Below, piece by piece: positions 29,174-37,740 of a stretch of 64,000 bases of DNA (position 1 is its first letter; the number at the start of each line of letters is the position of its first letter). A program made the position numbers and the translations under genes. The notes beneath the pieces are model-generated. The model had not been told where the DNA came from. It was given only the letters and a program-made list of their open reading frames with translations, and did no database searches. This DNA is from Bog-756 sp963837805 (GTDB taxonomy: Bacteria; Actinomycetota; Acidimicrobiia; Acidimicrobiales; RAAP-2), in assembly GCA_963837805.1 (NCBI GenBank), contig CAWIOU010000023.1:248001-312000 (forward strand). The letters run 5' to 3'.

Positions 29174-29958
29174 TAGCCAACGGTGCCGGCGACGACGGTT
29201 GCGCCGACCAGGGTCCGAGCCAGCTCTCGATAGGCCGTCGCTCCGGGCGAGTTCGGGGCGTGCTGGAGAATCGACTTCCCCCGCGCCGGCGCCTCGGCGA
29301 ACCGGATCGACTTGCGCACCGGAGGTTGGAGGACGGGAATCCCGTAGCGGGCCTCGACCTCCTCGATGATGTGCCGCGAGTGCTTGGTGCGGTCGTCGTA
29401 CATGGTGGCCACGATGCCCCGCACGCTCAACTCACTGTTGGCGAAGGCGCGCACGTCCTCGATGGTCTCGAGCAGTTGTCCGACCCCGCGGTGGGACAGG
29501 GCCTCGCACTGCAGGGGGATGACCACGGCGTTGGCCGCGGTCAACCCGTTGATGGTCAACACCCCGAGCGACGGAGGGCAGTCGATGAGCACCAAGTCGT
29601 ACTGGGCGAGGACCGGCTCGAGGGCGCGCTCGAGCACGTGCTCCCTCCCCGTGCGGGTCAGGAGATGGACCTCGGACCCGGCCAGGTCGATCGAGGCCGG
29701 GAGCAGATCGAGGAAGTCGACCCCCGGCACCGGGAGGGTGACCTCGGCCACGCTGTCCCGCCGCACGAAGACGTCGTGCAGCGACCGGTCGAGGGCGTCG
29801 GGATCGAACCCCAGGGAGAAGGTCAGGCAGGCCTGGGGATCGAGGTCCACCACCAGGGTGCGCCGGCCGAGCTCCGCCGAAGCCACCCCGAGCGAATGGA
29901 CGGTGGTCGTCTTGGCGACGCCACCCTTCTGGTTGGCCACGGCCAGCACGTCGGTCAC
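29173..29958 (-). CDS. ParA family ATPase (orphan)
   Basis: A 261-residue deviant Walker ATPase: VANQKGGVAKTTTVHSLGVA (KGGVAKTT), TLVVDLDPQACLTFSLG, and VLIDCPPSLGVLTINGL, then VIPLQCEALSHRGVGQLL. ParA proteins position chromosomes or protein complexes by cycling on DNA. No ParB gene or parS-like repeat is adjacent, so it is probably not the chromosomal ParA. A zinc-ribbon-like protein is coupled downstream. GTG 29958 is the start. Confidence 0.9.
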   Translation of the reverse strand: MTDVLAVANQKGGVAKTTTVHSLGVASAELGRRTLVVDLDPQACLTFSLGFDPDALDRSLHDVFVRRDSVAEVTLPVPGVDFLDLLPASIDLAGSEVHLLTRTGREHVLERALEPVLAQYDLVLIDCPPSLGVLTINGLTAANAVVIPLQCEALSHRGVGQLLETIEDVRAFANSELSVRGIVATMYDDRTKHSRHIIEEVEARYGIPVLQPPVRKSIRFAEAPARGKSILQHAPNSPGATAYRELARTLVGATVVAGTVG

Positions 29959-29998
29959 GAGCGGAGTCTACGCCCGGCCACGGCGATCACCGGAGGCC

Positions 29999-32332
29999 TC
30001 AGAATCCGGACATTCCCACGATGGGCCGGTTGAGGTGGTGGCCACCCATCGATCCGAGGAATGGGGCGGCGAAGCTGAAGATGCCGCCATCGGTGGCCAC
30101 GAACCGGTAGCCGCTGCCGTCAGAGGTCTCCGCCATCCCCACGATGGGGGCATTCAGGCGGAGCTGCCCGGTCGACCCGTAGAACGGCGCCCCGCCGAAG
30201 GCGAAGATCCCCCCGTCGGAGGCCACTTCCCAGTAGCCGCCGGTGTTGGCGTCGTTGACCATCCCCACGATGGGGGCGTTGAGCGGCTGGCCGCCCACCG
30301 ATCCGGAGAACACCGAGTTGAAGGAGAAGATCCCCCCGTCCGAGGCCACCAACCGGTAGCCGGTGCCTTCGGTGTTCGACGTCATCCCGACGATGGGCTG
30401 GTTGAGGTGCTGACCACCCATCGATCCGTCGAAGCGGGCGTCCCCGAAGGCGAAGATGCCGCCGTCGGAGGCCACCAGCCAATAGCCCTTGCCGTCCGGG
30501 GTGGCGGCCATACCCACGATGGGCCGGTTGAGGTGGCGGCCGCCCATCGATCCGTAGAACCGGGCCCCGCCGAAGGCGAAGATGCCGCCGTCGGAGGCCA
30601 CCTCCCAGTAGCCGCCGGTGGCCGGGGCGGCGGCGATGGCGACCACCGGGGCATCGAGGCGGATGCCGCCCGTCGATCCGCAGAAGGGAGCCCCGCCGAA
30701 GGAGAAGATGCCGCCGTCGGAGGCGGCCAGGCGGTACCCACCGAAGGTGGCGGCCGGGACCGAGCAGGCCGGGATCGAACCGATCGGCGTCGTCCGTCCG
30801 GCGTCGCCGGTCAGCTGCGCATCGTGGTGGAACATGGGCCACGACCCGGAGCCGACGGCCTGCGGGCCGTTCGACCCGGTGATCTCGTAGTGGTCGATCT
30901 CCCCCACCCCCGCCGATGACATGGCGGAGATCACATAGCCGGCGAGGGTGATCCCGATGGTCCCGTTGGGATCGGCGGTGACCAGCGGAGCATTTTGGAG
31001 GCCGAGATGGGGACTGAGCTGGGCGATGATCGCCCCCGTCCTTCCGTCGAGGACGAAGGCACCGTTGACCGTCGGGGCGACGACGTCGTCATACCCCTGC
31101 CCGGTCAGATCGGCGGTCACCACCGATCCGATGATCCGACCGATGTCGGTCCGTTTCCAGACGGTCCGGCCGGTACTGCCGTTCAGGACCCAGACCGACC
31201 CGGACCTTCCGGTGCCCTGATCGGTGCCCTCCACGACCTGCATCGATCCGTTGCCCAGCACGTCGGACAGCGCCGGGGACGAGAAGGTGCTGCCATCGAG
31301 CCGGGCCGACCATCGCAGCCGGCAATGGCCGTCATAGGCCTTCAGGGTGTCGGTGTCCGAGGCGCGGGGGAAGAACGATCCCGTCCCCACCACGATGCCG
31401 GTGGCACGCCCCCCGAGGAAGCCGCCCACCGCCGGGGACGAGTCGACGACCTGATTGGTGTCGGCCCGGCAGATCTGCTCTCCCTGAGCGGTCAGGATCC
31501 GGAGGTGGCCCCCATTGGTGTAGGTCTGGCCTCTCCCCTCACCGGCGGTCTGGTCGCCGCCGATGATGATCTCGCTCTGACCGGTGCCGTAGAGATCGGC
31601 CAGTGCCGCCGTGGAGTGCGTGCTGTCGGAATTGAAGAACGGCCACCCGGTCAGGGGGGCACCGGTCGCGGCATCGAGGGCGTAGGAGACCTGGCCGAGC
31701 GAACCGGCGACGGCCCCGGCGTGGCCCTGGAGGGTCCCCACGCTGATCCCGGCCTGCACGCCCCCCGCCGGAACACCGTCGGAGGGGGGATTGACCACCC
31801 GGGTGAACCATTTCTGCCGGCCGGAGGGCCCGAACGCGGTGTAGCCACCGGTGGTGGGGTCGGCGTCGTTCCCCGACCCGACGAGGACGGTCGACCGATT
31901 GCCGCCCAACGGGGTGACCGAAGGTGTCGAATCGATCGGGCCACTGGCATTGGTGGTCGGCCACCCGGCCACCTCGGTGCCGTCGGCCAGGTGAAGGCCG
32001 TACACCAGGCCTCGCCGGTCGCCGACGACCATGGCCGGTTGGCCGTCGAGGTCGGCCGGCACGGGGGACGAGAGGGCGATGGGCTGCCCGACGTCGGGCA
32101 ATCGGCCCGTGGACCAGGTCTCACTGAAGCTCGAGGGGTTGATCACCCCGGGTCGTGGGCTCGACGCCGAGCCGGCGGACGCGGCGTCGGCGGCCGGAGC
32201 GGTCGCCACCGCGGTGGAGGCGGCGGCCAGCAGGACGGCACCGAGGCCCCAGAGCCATCGGGCCGGCAAGGGGCGTGGTCCGGAAGAGGCGGTGTCCAGG
32301 CTGGTCAGGGTCGACTTCCGCGGGCGACTCAT
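29999..32332 (-). CDS. Secreted FG-GAP/PQQ-like protein with VASDGG repeats
   Basis: A 777-residue exported protein. A signal peptide is clear (RWLWGLGAVLLAAASTAVAT, cleavage likely after ADA near residue 51). Residues ~60-510 look like a beta-propeller with FG-GAP/PQQ-like blades (for example VVTADLTGQGYDDVVAPTV; LADLYGTGQSEIIIGG). Residues ~530-777 hold six repeats of about 42 residues, each with the core ASDGGIFSFG or close to it. Such repeats are abundant in secreted proteins of Acidimicrobiia; function is unknown, perhaps adhesion or cell-surface structure. No sortase signal or membrane anchor is seen. Confidence 0.85.
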   Translation of the reverse strand: MSRPRKSTLTSLDTASSGPRPLPARWLWGLGAVLLAAASTAVATAPAADAASAGSASSPRPGVINPSSFSETWSTGRLPDVGQPIALSSPVPADLDGQPAMVVGDRRGLVYGLHLADGTEVAGWPTTNASGPIDSTPSVTPLGGNRSTVLVGSGNDADPTTGGYTAFGPSGRQKWFTRVVNPPSDGVPAGGVQAGISVGTLQGHAGAVAGSLGQVSYALDAATGAPLTGWPFFNSDSTHSTAALADLYGTGQSEIIIGGDQTAGEGRGQTYTNGGHLRILTAQGEQICRADTNQVVDSSPAVGGFLGGRATGIVVGTGSFFPRASDTDTLKAYDGHCRLRWSARLDGSTFSSPALSDVLGNGSMQVVEGTDQGTGRSGSVWVLNGSTGRTVWKRTDIGRIIGSVVTADLTGQGYDDVVAPTVNGAFVLDGRTGAIIAQLSPHLGLQNAPLVTADPNGTIGITLAGYVISAMSSAGVGEIDHYEITGSNGPQAVGSGSWPMFHHDAQLTGDAGRTTPIGSIPACSVPAATFGGYRLAASDGGIFSFGGAPFCGSTGGIRLDAPVVAIAAAPATGGYWEVASDGGIFAFGGARFYGSMGGRHLNRPIVGMAATPDGKGYWLVASDGGIFAFGDARFDGSMGGQHLNQPIVGMTSNTEGTGYRLVASDGGIFSFNSVFSGSVGGQPLNAPIVGMVNDANTGGYWEVASDGGIFAFGGAPFYGSTGQLRLNAPIVGMAETSDGSGYRFVATDGGIFSFAAPFLGSMGGHHLNRPIVGMSGF
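30002..30750 (-). repeat. Six ~42-residue VASDGGIFAFG repeats (coding)
   Basis: DNA-level repeat block coding for the C-terminal six repeats of the secreted protein. Each unit runs GYW.VASDGGIFAFG..F.GS.GG..LN.PIVGM. Units 2 and 5 begin TGGYWEVASDGGIFAFGG; unit 6 is the terminal one and ends the protein four residues after its core (SGF). Repeats at this identity invite recombination and slippage. Confidence 0.85.
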
Positions 32333-32424
32333 GGGGCTGGATCCGATCCGAACAGGCTAGGCCATCCTCCCGGCGTCCCGCAGTCGACCCGCCGTCGATA
32401 CCTCCGGCCACACATCGGGCTGAG

Positions 32425-32498
32425 CGCCCCCGCCAGGAGTCGAACCCGGAACCTGATGGGTAGAAACCACCTGCTCTATCCAGTTGAGCTACAGGGGC
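32425..32498 (-). tRNA. tRNA-Arg (TCT)
   Basis: A 74-base cloverleaf on the minus strand: acceptor GCCCCTG / CGGGGGC, D-stem GCTC / GAGC, anticodon stem GGTGG / CCATC with loop TTTCTAC (anticodon TCT, one G-T pair), T-loop TTCGACT, discriminator G. CCA is not encoded. It opens a small divergent tRNA cluster. Confidence 0.95.
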
Positions 32499-32561
32499 CA
32501 ACCACGCCGAGTCCCGGCTACCCGGGCCTCTGTCTGACTGTGCCACACTAGAGGCTCCCTT

Positions 32562-32635
32562 GGTGGCCGTAGCTCAGTTGGCAGAGCGCCGGGATGTGGC
32601 CCCGGAGGTCGCGGGTTCGAGCCCCGTCGGTCACC
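32562..32635 (+). tRNA. tRNA-His (GTG)
   Basis: Cloverleaf with the extra G at position -1 (base 32562) facing discriminator C73, a tRNA-His identity element. Acceptor GTGGCCG / CGGTCAC, D-stem GCTC / GAGC, anticodon stem CCGGG / CCCGG with loop ATGTGGC (anticodon GTG), T-loop TTCGAGC. CCA is not encoded. Confidence 0.95.
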
Positions 32636-32697
32636 CTCTTGCCTCCGGGGACGCGGACACGGGAGTGTCAGGCCCCGGGATAGGTTGCAGTACGCGC

Positions 32698-32772
32698 GCG
32701 CCTCTAGCTCAACGGCAGAGCAACGGACTCTTAATCCGCAGGTTCTGGGTTCAAATCCCAGGGGGCGCACCA
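32698..32772 (+). tRNA. tRNA-Lys (CTT)
   Basis: Cloverleaf with acceptor GCGCCTC / GGGGCGC, D-stem GCTC / GAGC, anticodon loop CTCTTAA (anticodon CTT), T-stem CTGGG / CCCAG with loop TTCAAAT, discriminator A, and an encoded CCA end (32770-32772), unlike the three other tRNAs here. It is 62 bases after tRNA-His and probably shares its transcript. Confidence 0.95.
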
Positions 32773-32855
32773 GGTTGGCCGGAAGTGGGGCGTTTCGGCG
32801 TTCCGGACCGCTTTGTGGGTCGGCTCGCTCAAGTGGCGGTGATTATCATCAAGCG

Positions 32856-33893
32856 ATGCCACCCGGCCGCGACCACCCCGAGTCACCAGGTCGGTCGGCC
32901 GTGGCAGCAGCCCGTCAGGCCACCGCCCGGGGTGCCCGCCGACTGGCCGGCCGTCTGAGTGCCGAGTCCGAGGCCGGCTCCGCACCCACCATGCTCGAGG
33001 CGCTGCTGGTGCGCGGCCTCTGGGGGCGGGTGGGCAGCACATTGATGATGCTGCTCCTCGGGACGTCGCCGGAGATCTCGTTCGACCGGGACTACCCCTG
33101 TGAGAACCAGGCCCTCTCCAGCCTGCTCTATTACCTGCAGCCACTCCGGGGCCATGTGGACGCTCCCCACGGATGGTGGATGGACGATCCCGAGCGGGTG
33201 TGGTGGCTGGAGCCGGCGCGGTTCGGGTTCGAGGTGAAGGGGATCCCACTCCCCTACGCCAACCTGGGCGTCGACCGCGATCGGCTCTACCGGGGCAGCG
33301 TCCGCGGCGTCTGGACAGGATATTCGCAGGCCGCCGAACATGCGAGTGGACACCCACTCCGGTACTACGCGGAGAAGTACGGCGGCTACGAGGACGTGCT
33401 CACCGCGGCCGGCATCCCGCACCGGATGATCGATCTGGTGCGGGATCCCCGCGATATGTGGGCTTCGATCCTGGCCTTCGACGCCAAACGGGGCTACTTC
33501 GGCTTCGGCCGCCGGGAAGGACAGTCCGAGGAGGACTTCCTCTCGTCGATCCTGCAGGCCATGAGGCGACGACTCGACGAGATGGCCGAGACCGACCCGG
33601 CCGTACCGTCACTGACGGTCCGCTACGAGGACCTCGTCTCGGACCTGCCCGGCCAGGCGCGGCGTCTGAGCAGCTGGCTGGACGTCGACCTCGATCCGGT
33701 CCTGGCCCTGGCCTCGACCGACGGCTTGAGCCACCACAGAACCCACGAGACAGGCGATGCATCGATCGGTCGGTGGCGCGACGATCTGTCGCCCGAGGTG
33801 AGCGACCGCATCGAGGAGGTGCTGGGACATCACCTCGAACGGTTCGGCTACACGCCACGGTTGGCCGGACGAAGCGGAACCCGGGGCGGGTAA
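32856..33893 (+). CDS. Sulfotransferase family protein
   Basis: A 345-residue protein of the P-loop sulfotransferase superfamily. The PAPS-binding loop is RGLWGRVGSTLMMLLLG (residues ~50-66), the 3'-phosphate region includes MIDLVRDPRDMWASILAF (the RDPRD pattern), and VRYEDLVSDLPGQARRLSSW is the usual C-terminal segment. Acceptor unknown; glycans, lipids or small metabolites are possible. ATG 32856 follows shortly after tRNA-Lys; a later ATG at 32991 would cut off only a basic N-terminal stretch. No sulfate-activation genes are nearby. Confidence 0.82.
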   Translation: MPPGRDHPESPGRSAVAAARQATARGARRLAGRLSAESEAGSAPTMLEALLVRGLWGRVGSTLMMLLLGTSPEISFDRDYPCENQALSSLLYYLQPLRGHVDAPHGWWMDDPERVWWLEPARFGFEVKGIPLPYANLGVDRDRLYRGSVRGVWTGYSQAAEHASGHPLRYYAEKYGGYEDVLTAAGIPHRMIDLVRDPRDMWASILAFDAKRGYFGFGRREGQSEEDFLSSILQAMRRRLDEMAETDPAVPSLTVRYEDLVSDLPGQARRLSSWLDVDLDPVLALASTDGLSHHRTHETGDASIGRWRDDLSPEVSDRIEEVLGHHLERFGYTPRLAGRSGTRGG

Positions 33894-34012
33894 GCGCCGA
33901 GCCGCGGACGGCGCCCATGCAGCCGTGTTCCGGGTCCGTCGTCCCCGTATCGGCCGACTCGAGGCCGGCCGTCGGACTCAAGCACGGGTGAGAACCTGCC
34001 GATCCTGGAGGC

Positions 34013-34204
34013 ATGTTCGACGACAGTCGGTACCAGCGCAAGCTCCCGGGTCTGGGCCGGCGCCGCTCGATCCTCGCCCGGGTGTGCCTGGCCTACATCG
34101 CCGCGTACATACCGGCCGGGAGCATCGCCGACGGCGATCCGACGCTGTGCCCGGGGGCTTCGGCTTCGAACAGCCCGGTGCCTTCTTCGTTCTGGATGTT
34201 CTGA
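34013..34204 (+). CDS. Possible small ORF, unknown
   Basis: A 63-codon frame in the otherwise geneless stretch 33894-34226 (333 bases). GGAGG stands one base before the ATG, which is too close. The first ~43 codons show strong G/C third-position bias (KLPGLGRRRSILARVCLAYI), the rest do not. It may be a gene, a fragment, or chance in a GC-rich sequence. Nothing else is seen in the stretch. Confidence 0.25.
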   Translation: MFDDSRYQRKLPGLGRRRSILARVCLAYIAAYIPAGSIADGDPTLCPGASASNSPVPSSFWMF

Positions 34205-34226
34205 TCGCCCAGCCGCTGAAGCGCGG

Positions 34227-35114
34227 TCAGATCGCGTCTCGGCCGTTCCCGGCGATGCCGTCGAGCTCGGCCAATTCGTCGTTGGCAAAGACGACTGCGG
34301 TGGCGGTGACGTTGTCGTGCAGATGGGCGACGGATGATGTGCCCGGGATGAGCAGGATGTTCGGGGAGCGCTGCAGCAGCCAGGCCAAGGCCACGGCCAT
34401 CGGTGAGAAGTCGAGGCGTACGGCGACCGACTCCAGGGCATCGGACTGCAGAGGGCTGAAACCTCCGAGGGGGAAGTAGGGCACGTAGGCGATGCCCTCG
34501 GCGGCCAGGGAGTCGATGAGACCGTCGTCGACCCGGTGGGCGACATTGTAGAAATTCTGCACGCAGACCACCGGCGCGATCGACTGCGCCTCGGCAATCT
34601 GCTCGGCGTTGACCGTGCTCATACCCAGGTGCCGGATGAGACCCTGTTGCTGGAGCTCGGCCAGCGTCTCGAACTGCTCGGCCACCGAACCGGGTTCGGG
34701 ACCGGCGAGACCACCGAGACGCAAATTGACCACGTCGAGCACGTCGAGCCCGAGGTGGTCCAAGTTGTCGTGCACGGCCCGGCGCAGCTCCTCGGGGGTC
34801 CGGGCGTGCGGCCAGCCGCCCTCGGCGTCGCGCCGGGCGCCGACCTTGGTCACGATGTGCAGGGAGTCGGGGTAGGGGTACAGCGCCTCTTTGATGATCT
34901 CGTTGGTGACGTAGGGGCCGTAGAAGTCGCTGGTGTCGATGTGGGTGATCCCGAGCTCGACGACCTCGCGCAGGACGGCGACGGCGCCTGGGCGGTCCGC
35001 CGGGGGTCCGAACACCCCGGGGCCGGCCAGCTGCATGGCGCCGTACCCCATACGGGTGACGGTCAGATCCTCGGCCATGGTGAACGTCTCGCCCCCAGGT
35101 TCCTTCGGTGCCAT
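34227..35114 (-). CDS. Aldo/keto reductase family oxidoreductase
   Basis: A 295-residue NADPH-dependent (beta/alpha)8-barrel oxidoreductase. GITHIDTSDFYGPYVTNEII supplies the catalytic Asp and Tyr, HIVTKVGARR the Lys. The catalytic His expected after strand 4 is replaced: DVVNLRLGGLAG has Arg, as in a known subgroup of bacterial AKRs. C-terminal NADP-binding residues are in LLIPGTSSVAHLHDNV. The ATG at 35114 is preceded by GAGAGGAG; the frame continues upstream but without support. It is divergent from the 35226 gene. Confidence 0.9.
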   Translation of the reverse strand: MAPKEPGGETFTMAEDLTVTRMGYGAMQLAGPGVFGPPADRPGAVAVLREVVELGITHIDTSDFYGPYVTNEIIKEALYPYPDSLHIVTKVGARRDAEGGWPHARTPEELRRAVHDNLDHLGLDVLDVVNLRLGGLAGPEPGSVAEQFETLAELQQQGLIRHLGMSTVNAEQIAEAQSIAPVVCVQNFYNVAHRVDDGLIDSLAAEGIAYVPYFPLGGFSPLQSDALESVAVRLDFSPMAVALAWLLQRSPNILLIPGTSSVAHLHDNVTATAVVFANDELAELDGIAGNGRDAI

Positions 35115-35225
35115 GAGCGCTCCTCTCGTCACCTCTCAGATCCGCGGTCATCGACGGCCGCTTTGCGCATGGTAGCCAGCGGGTTCCCGGCGTCGACCGG
35201 GCCGACCGCCCCTAGGATCGAGGGT

Positions 35226-35528
35226 ATGGAGATCCCCGTCGCCTGCCGCCTGCCGCCACGGGATGCCCGTTCGCAGATGGCCGAGTGGGGCGCGCTGCTC
35301 ACCGACGCCGTGGCCCGGCGGCATCGGGTGGCGCCGGGGCGACTCGACCTCCACCTCCGGTCCGACTTCGATCGGGTCGACGCCCTCGTCGATCTGGCCA
35401 GGAGAGAGGCCGCCTGCTGTGCGTTCTTCGACTTCTCGCTGTCGATCGGACCGGACGCGCTGACGCTGGTGATCGAAGCACCGGACGAGGCCGCTTCGAT
35501 CCTCGACGAATTCACACCCGGGTCCTGA
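35226..35528 (+). CDS. Hypothetical protein with REAACCAFFDF motif
   Basis: A 100-residue protein. A central REAACCAFFDFSLSIGPDA stretch with a Cys-Cys pair, followed by a beta-rich LTLVIEAPDEAA, is like a widespread actinobacterial family of unknown function with an 'EKxCCPFF' core. The paired Cys could bind a metal or be redox active (inference). ATG 35226 is chosen as the first in the strongly coding stretch; the same frame is open far upstream opposite the aldo/keto reductase gene, which I take as shadow. Confidence 0.65.
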   Translation: MEIPVACRLPPRDARSQMAEWGALLTDAVARRHRVAPGRLDLHLRSDFDRVDALVDLARREAACCAFFDFSLSIGPDALTLVIEAPDEAASILDEFTPGS

Positions 35529-35559
35529 GCCAGCGCGACGCCAGGAACAGGTGGTCGGC

Positions 35560-36513
35560 TCAGCGGGGGGTGATGCCCCACGACCCGGTCCATCGCGCAC
35601 CGGATCGCAGGACGGTCAGATCGGTCCCGGACCGGAAGGCGTCGGGTGGGCAGCTCATCGGCTCGACGGCCACCGCCGTCCGGCGGTGGTCGGCGTCGAG
35701 CGTGTCCCCGGTGTAGATCATGAGGTAGGTGAAGCGCTCGTCAGCCCACAGGGTGGTCCCACCGGCGCCGTCGGGGTGGTCGATCTCGACCCGGGCCCGG
35801 CCATCCGCACCCCGCACCAGGTCGGTGAAGGCGGTGTCCAGCTTGGTCACGCCGATCAGCCGGCCCCGGCTGAAGTCGAACTCGGTGCCCTCGATCGGGC
35901 CGGCGCCGGTCGGCAGTCCCCGGTCGTCGGAGAAGAGCCTGCGCCGCGAGGGGATCACGAGGCGGGCCTGGTCGATCGTCGGGGTCCCCACCGTGAGGTA
36001 CGGGTGGAAGCCGATCCCGAAGGGGAGATCGACCGGCCCGATGTTGTCGGCGTCGACGACGACGGTCAGCCCGTCCCGGCCCAACCGGTACTCGATGGTG
36101 AGCCCGAGGGCGAAGGGATAGCCGGGCGAAGGCCGGAGGTCGAGGGCCATGCTCACCCGGTTCTGGGCCCGGCCCACCATCCGCCATGGCATCCACCGCA
36201 CCAGGCCGTGGATGGCGTTGTTGGCCGGCAACTCGTTGAGGGGAGCCTGGGCATCGGAGCCCTGGAACGAGTAGCGGCCGTCGCCGAGGCGGTTGGGCCA
36301 GGGGGCGAGCACCTGGCCCCGGCCTCCCTGGCTCCACTCGTCCGCTCCGAACCCGTCGATCACCGCCCGGTCGTCGACGGTGAACGACCGGAGGGTGGCC
36401 CCGATCTCGGTGATCACCGCCCGCTGGTGCCCGTGGCCGATGACCCACTGGTCCCCGGTGCTGGCCGTGGTCTCGGCCGGACGCTGGTCTTCGGCAGGTG
36501 GTCGGGAGCTCAT
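35560..36513 (-). CDS. Aldose 1-epimerase family protein
   Basis: A 317-residue galactose-mutarotase-fold protein. Readable features: GATLRSFTVDDRAVIDGF, VLAPWPNRLGDGRYSFQG (substrate Asn-Arg), NAIHGLVRWMPWRM (first catalytic His), LPFGIGFHPYLTVG (second His), and VAVEPMSCPPDAF (catalytic Glu). It interconverts anomers of hexoses or related sugars. ATG 36513 is used; no ribosome binding site is obvious. It is divergent from surE across 166 bases. Confidence 0.9.
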   Translation of the reverse strand: MSSRPPAEDQRPAETTASTGDQWVIGHGHQRAVITEIGATLRSFTVDDRAVIDGFGADEWSQGGRGQVLAPWPNRLGDGRYSFQGSDAQAPLNELPANNAIHGLVRWMPWRMVGRAQNRVSMALDLRPSPGYPFALGLTIEYRLGRDGLTVVVDADNIGPVDLPFGIGFHPYLTVGTPTIDQARLVIPSRRRLFSDDRGLPTGAGPIEGTEFDFSRGRLIGVTKLDTAFTDLVRGADGRARVEIDHPDGAGGTTLWADERFTYLMIYTGDTLDADHRRTAVAVEPMSCPPDAFRSGTDLTVLRSGARWTGSWGITPR

Positions 36514-36679
36514 GGTGGTGGGATGGGTTCGCCTGATCCAGCCGACCCTGGGGCGGCTGACGTCGCCCGGTATGGTAGGCGAACGGGCCGCAGGGTCCCG
36601 ACGCAAGGCCCCTGCGGGCCCCGAGGCCGTCGGACGCCCGCCCCGCACCGCTCTCTCCGACCGACAGGAACGTCTCTCC

Positions 36680-37537
36680 ATGCGCATCCTCATCACCAAC
36701 GACGACGGCGTCTTCGCTCCGGGCATCGCCGCCCTGGCCCGGGGACTGTCGGCCCGGCTGGCCGGCGACCACGAGCTCTTCGTGGTCGCCCCCCTGGCCG
36801 ACCACAGCGGGGCCGGGGCCGCGGTCGGGCCCGTCTACGAGCGAGAATCGATCCCCTTCGAGTCGGTGGAGGTCCCCGGCCTGGCCGCCGTCCCCACCTT
36901 CGGCATCGAGGGGCCACCGGCGCTCGCCGTCATCCTGGCCTGCATCGAGGGCTTCGGGCCGCGGCCCGATCTGGTGGTCTCCGGCATCAACCACGGTGTC
37001 AACGCCGGGCGCTCGGCGCTCCACTCGGGCACCGTCGGCGCCACGCTGACCGGGGCCCAGTTCGGTGTGCGGGGGCTCGCCGTGAGCATCGCCTGGGGGG
37101 AGGATCCGGTGCCGTGGGAGACGCCGGTGGCGCTGGCCGCCGGCATCGTCCCTGCGCTGGCCGCCATGGAGCCGGCCACCATTCTCAATCTCAACGTGCC
37201 CGCCGTCGCCCCCCACCTCCTGCGGGGCCTGCGCCACGGCACCCTGGGCACGGTCGGACTGATCCGGGCGGTGCGTCCCGAGTCCACCCCGTTCCCGGTC
37301 GGTGGCACTCCCGTCGACCCCACCTCCCGGGCCATCACCCTCACCCTCCGGGGGATGGGGGTGGCCTCGGACCGACTGGCCGAACGGGCCGAGCTGGAGC
37401 CGGACTCCGATGCCGCCCTCATCGCCGACGGCTGGGCCACCCTCACCCCCCTGCTCGGCGTGCGCGAGGACGCGTCCGGCCCCGGCCGCGCCGCCATCGC
37501 CGCCGCGTTGGCCACCTATCCCGAATCCGGGCTCTGA
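36680..37537 (+). CDS. surE: 5'/3'-nucleotidase SurE
   Basis: Metal-dependent nucleoside monophosphate phosphatase, 285 residues. The N-terminal MRILITNDDGVFAPGIAALA supplies the NDDG metal ligands; VVAPLADHSGAGAAVG and DLVVSGINHGVNAGRSALHS are the SurE-specific motifs. ATG 36680 is the natural start, with no residues before the family N-terminus. A GC-rich hairpin follows the stop, so it is probably monocistronic. Confidence 0.93.
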   Translation: MRILITNDDGVFAPGIAALARGLSARLAGDHELFVVAPLADHSGAGAAVGPVYERESIPFESVEVPGLAAVPTFGIEGPPALAVILACIEGFGPRPDLVVSGINHGVNAGRSALHSGTVGATLTGAQFGVRGLAVSIAWGEDPVPWETPVALAAGIVPALAAMEPATILNLNVPAVAPHLLRGLRHGTLGTVGLIRAVRPESTPFPVGGTPVDPTSRAITLTLRGMGVASDRLAERAELEPDSDAALIADGWATLTPLLGVREDASGPGRAAIAAALATYPESGL

Positions 37538-37548
37538 GCGGGGCTGCT

Positions 37549-37567
37549 CCCGTCCCCTCCGGACGGG
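37549..37567 (+). terminator. Hairpin after surE
   Basis: Perfect seven-base-pair stem CCCGTCC / GGACGGG with a five-base loop, 11 bases after the surE stop. No T-run follows. Probable intrinsic terminator of the high-GC type. Confidence 0.5.
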
Positions 37568-37740
37568 GCAGGGCCGGCCGAGTTGCCACCCCTGCGGTGC
37601 CCGCCAGACCTCGTTGCCCGACGGCGCCGGGCCCGCCACCGCCAGCATCCTGGCCAAATACCGCTCTGAGTAGTTAGAATGTCACCTACAGTGTTTCATG
37701 AGAGCGTCGGGCGGGCCATCGTCCTCGAGAGGCTGTAGTC

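Noticed and set aside
24694..32772. tRNA genes as integration sites for a mobile element
   Set aside because: No integrase, transposase, repeated tRNA end or composition change is seen next to any of the four tRNAs.
33925..34479. 184-codon plus-strand frame across the 33.9-34.2 kb gap
   Set aside because: It overlaps the aldo/keto reductase antisense and lacks any motif; only the first small frame (34013-34204) deserves a low-confidence mention.
37538..37740. c-di-AMP (ydaO-type) riboswitch upstream of the rpf-like gene
   Set aside because: Some actinobacterial rpf genes have one, but I could not find the conserved core or a matching fold here.
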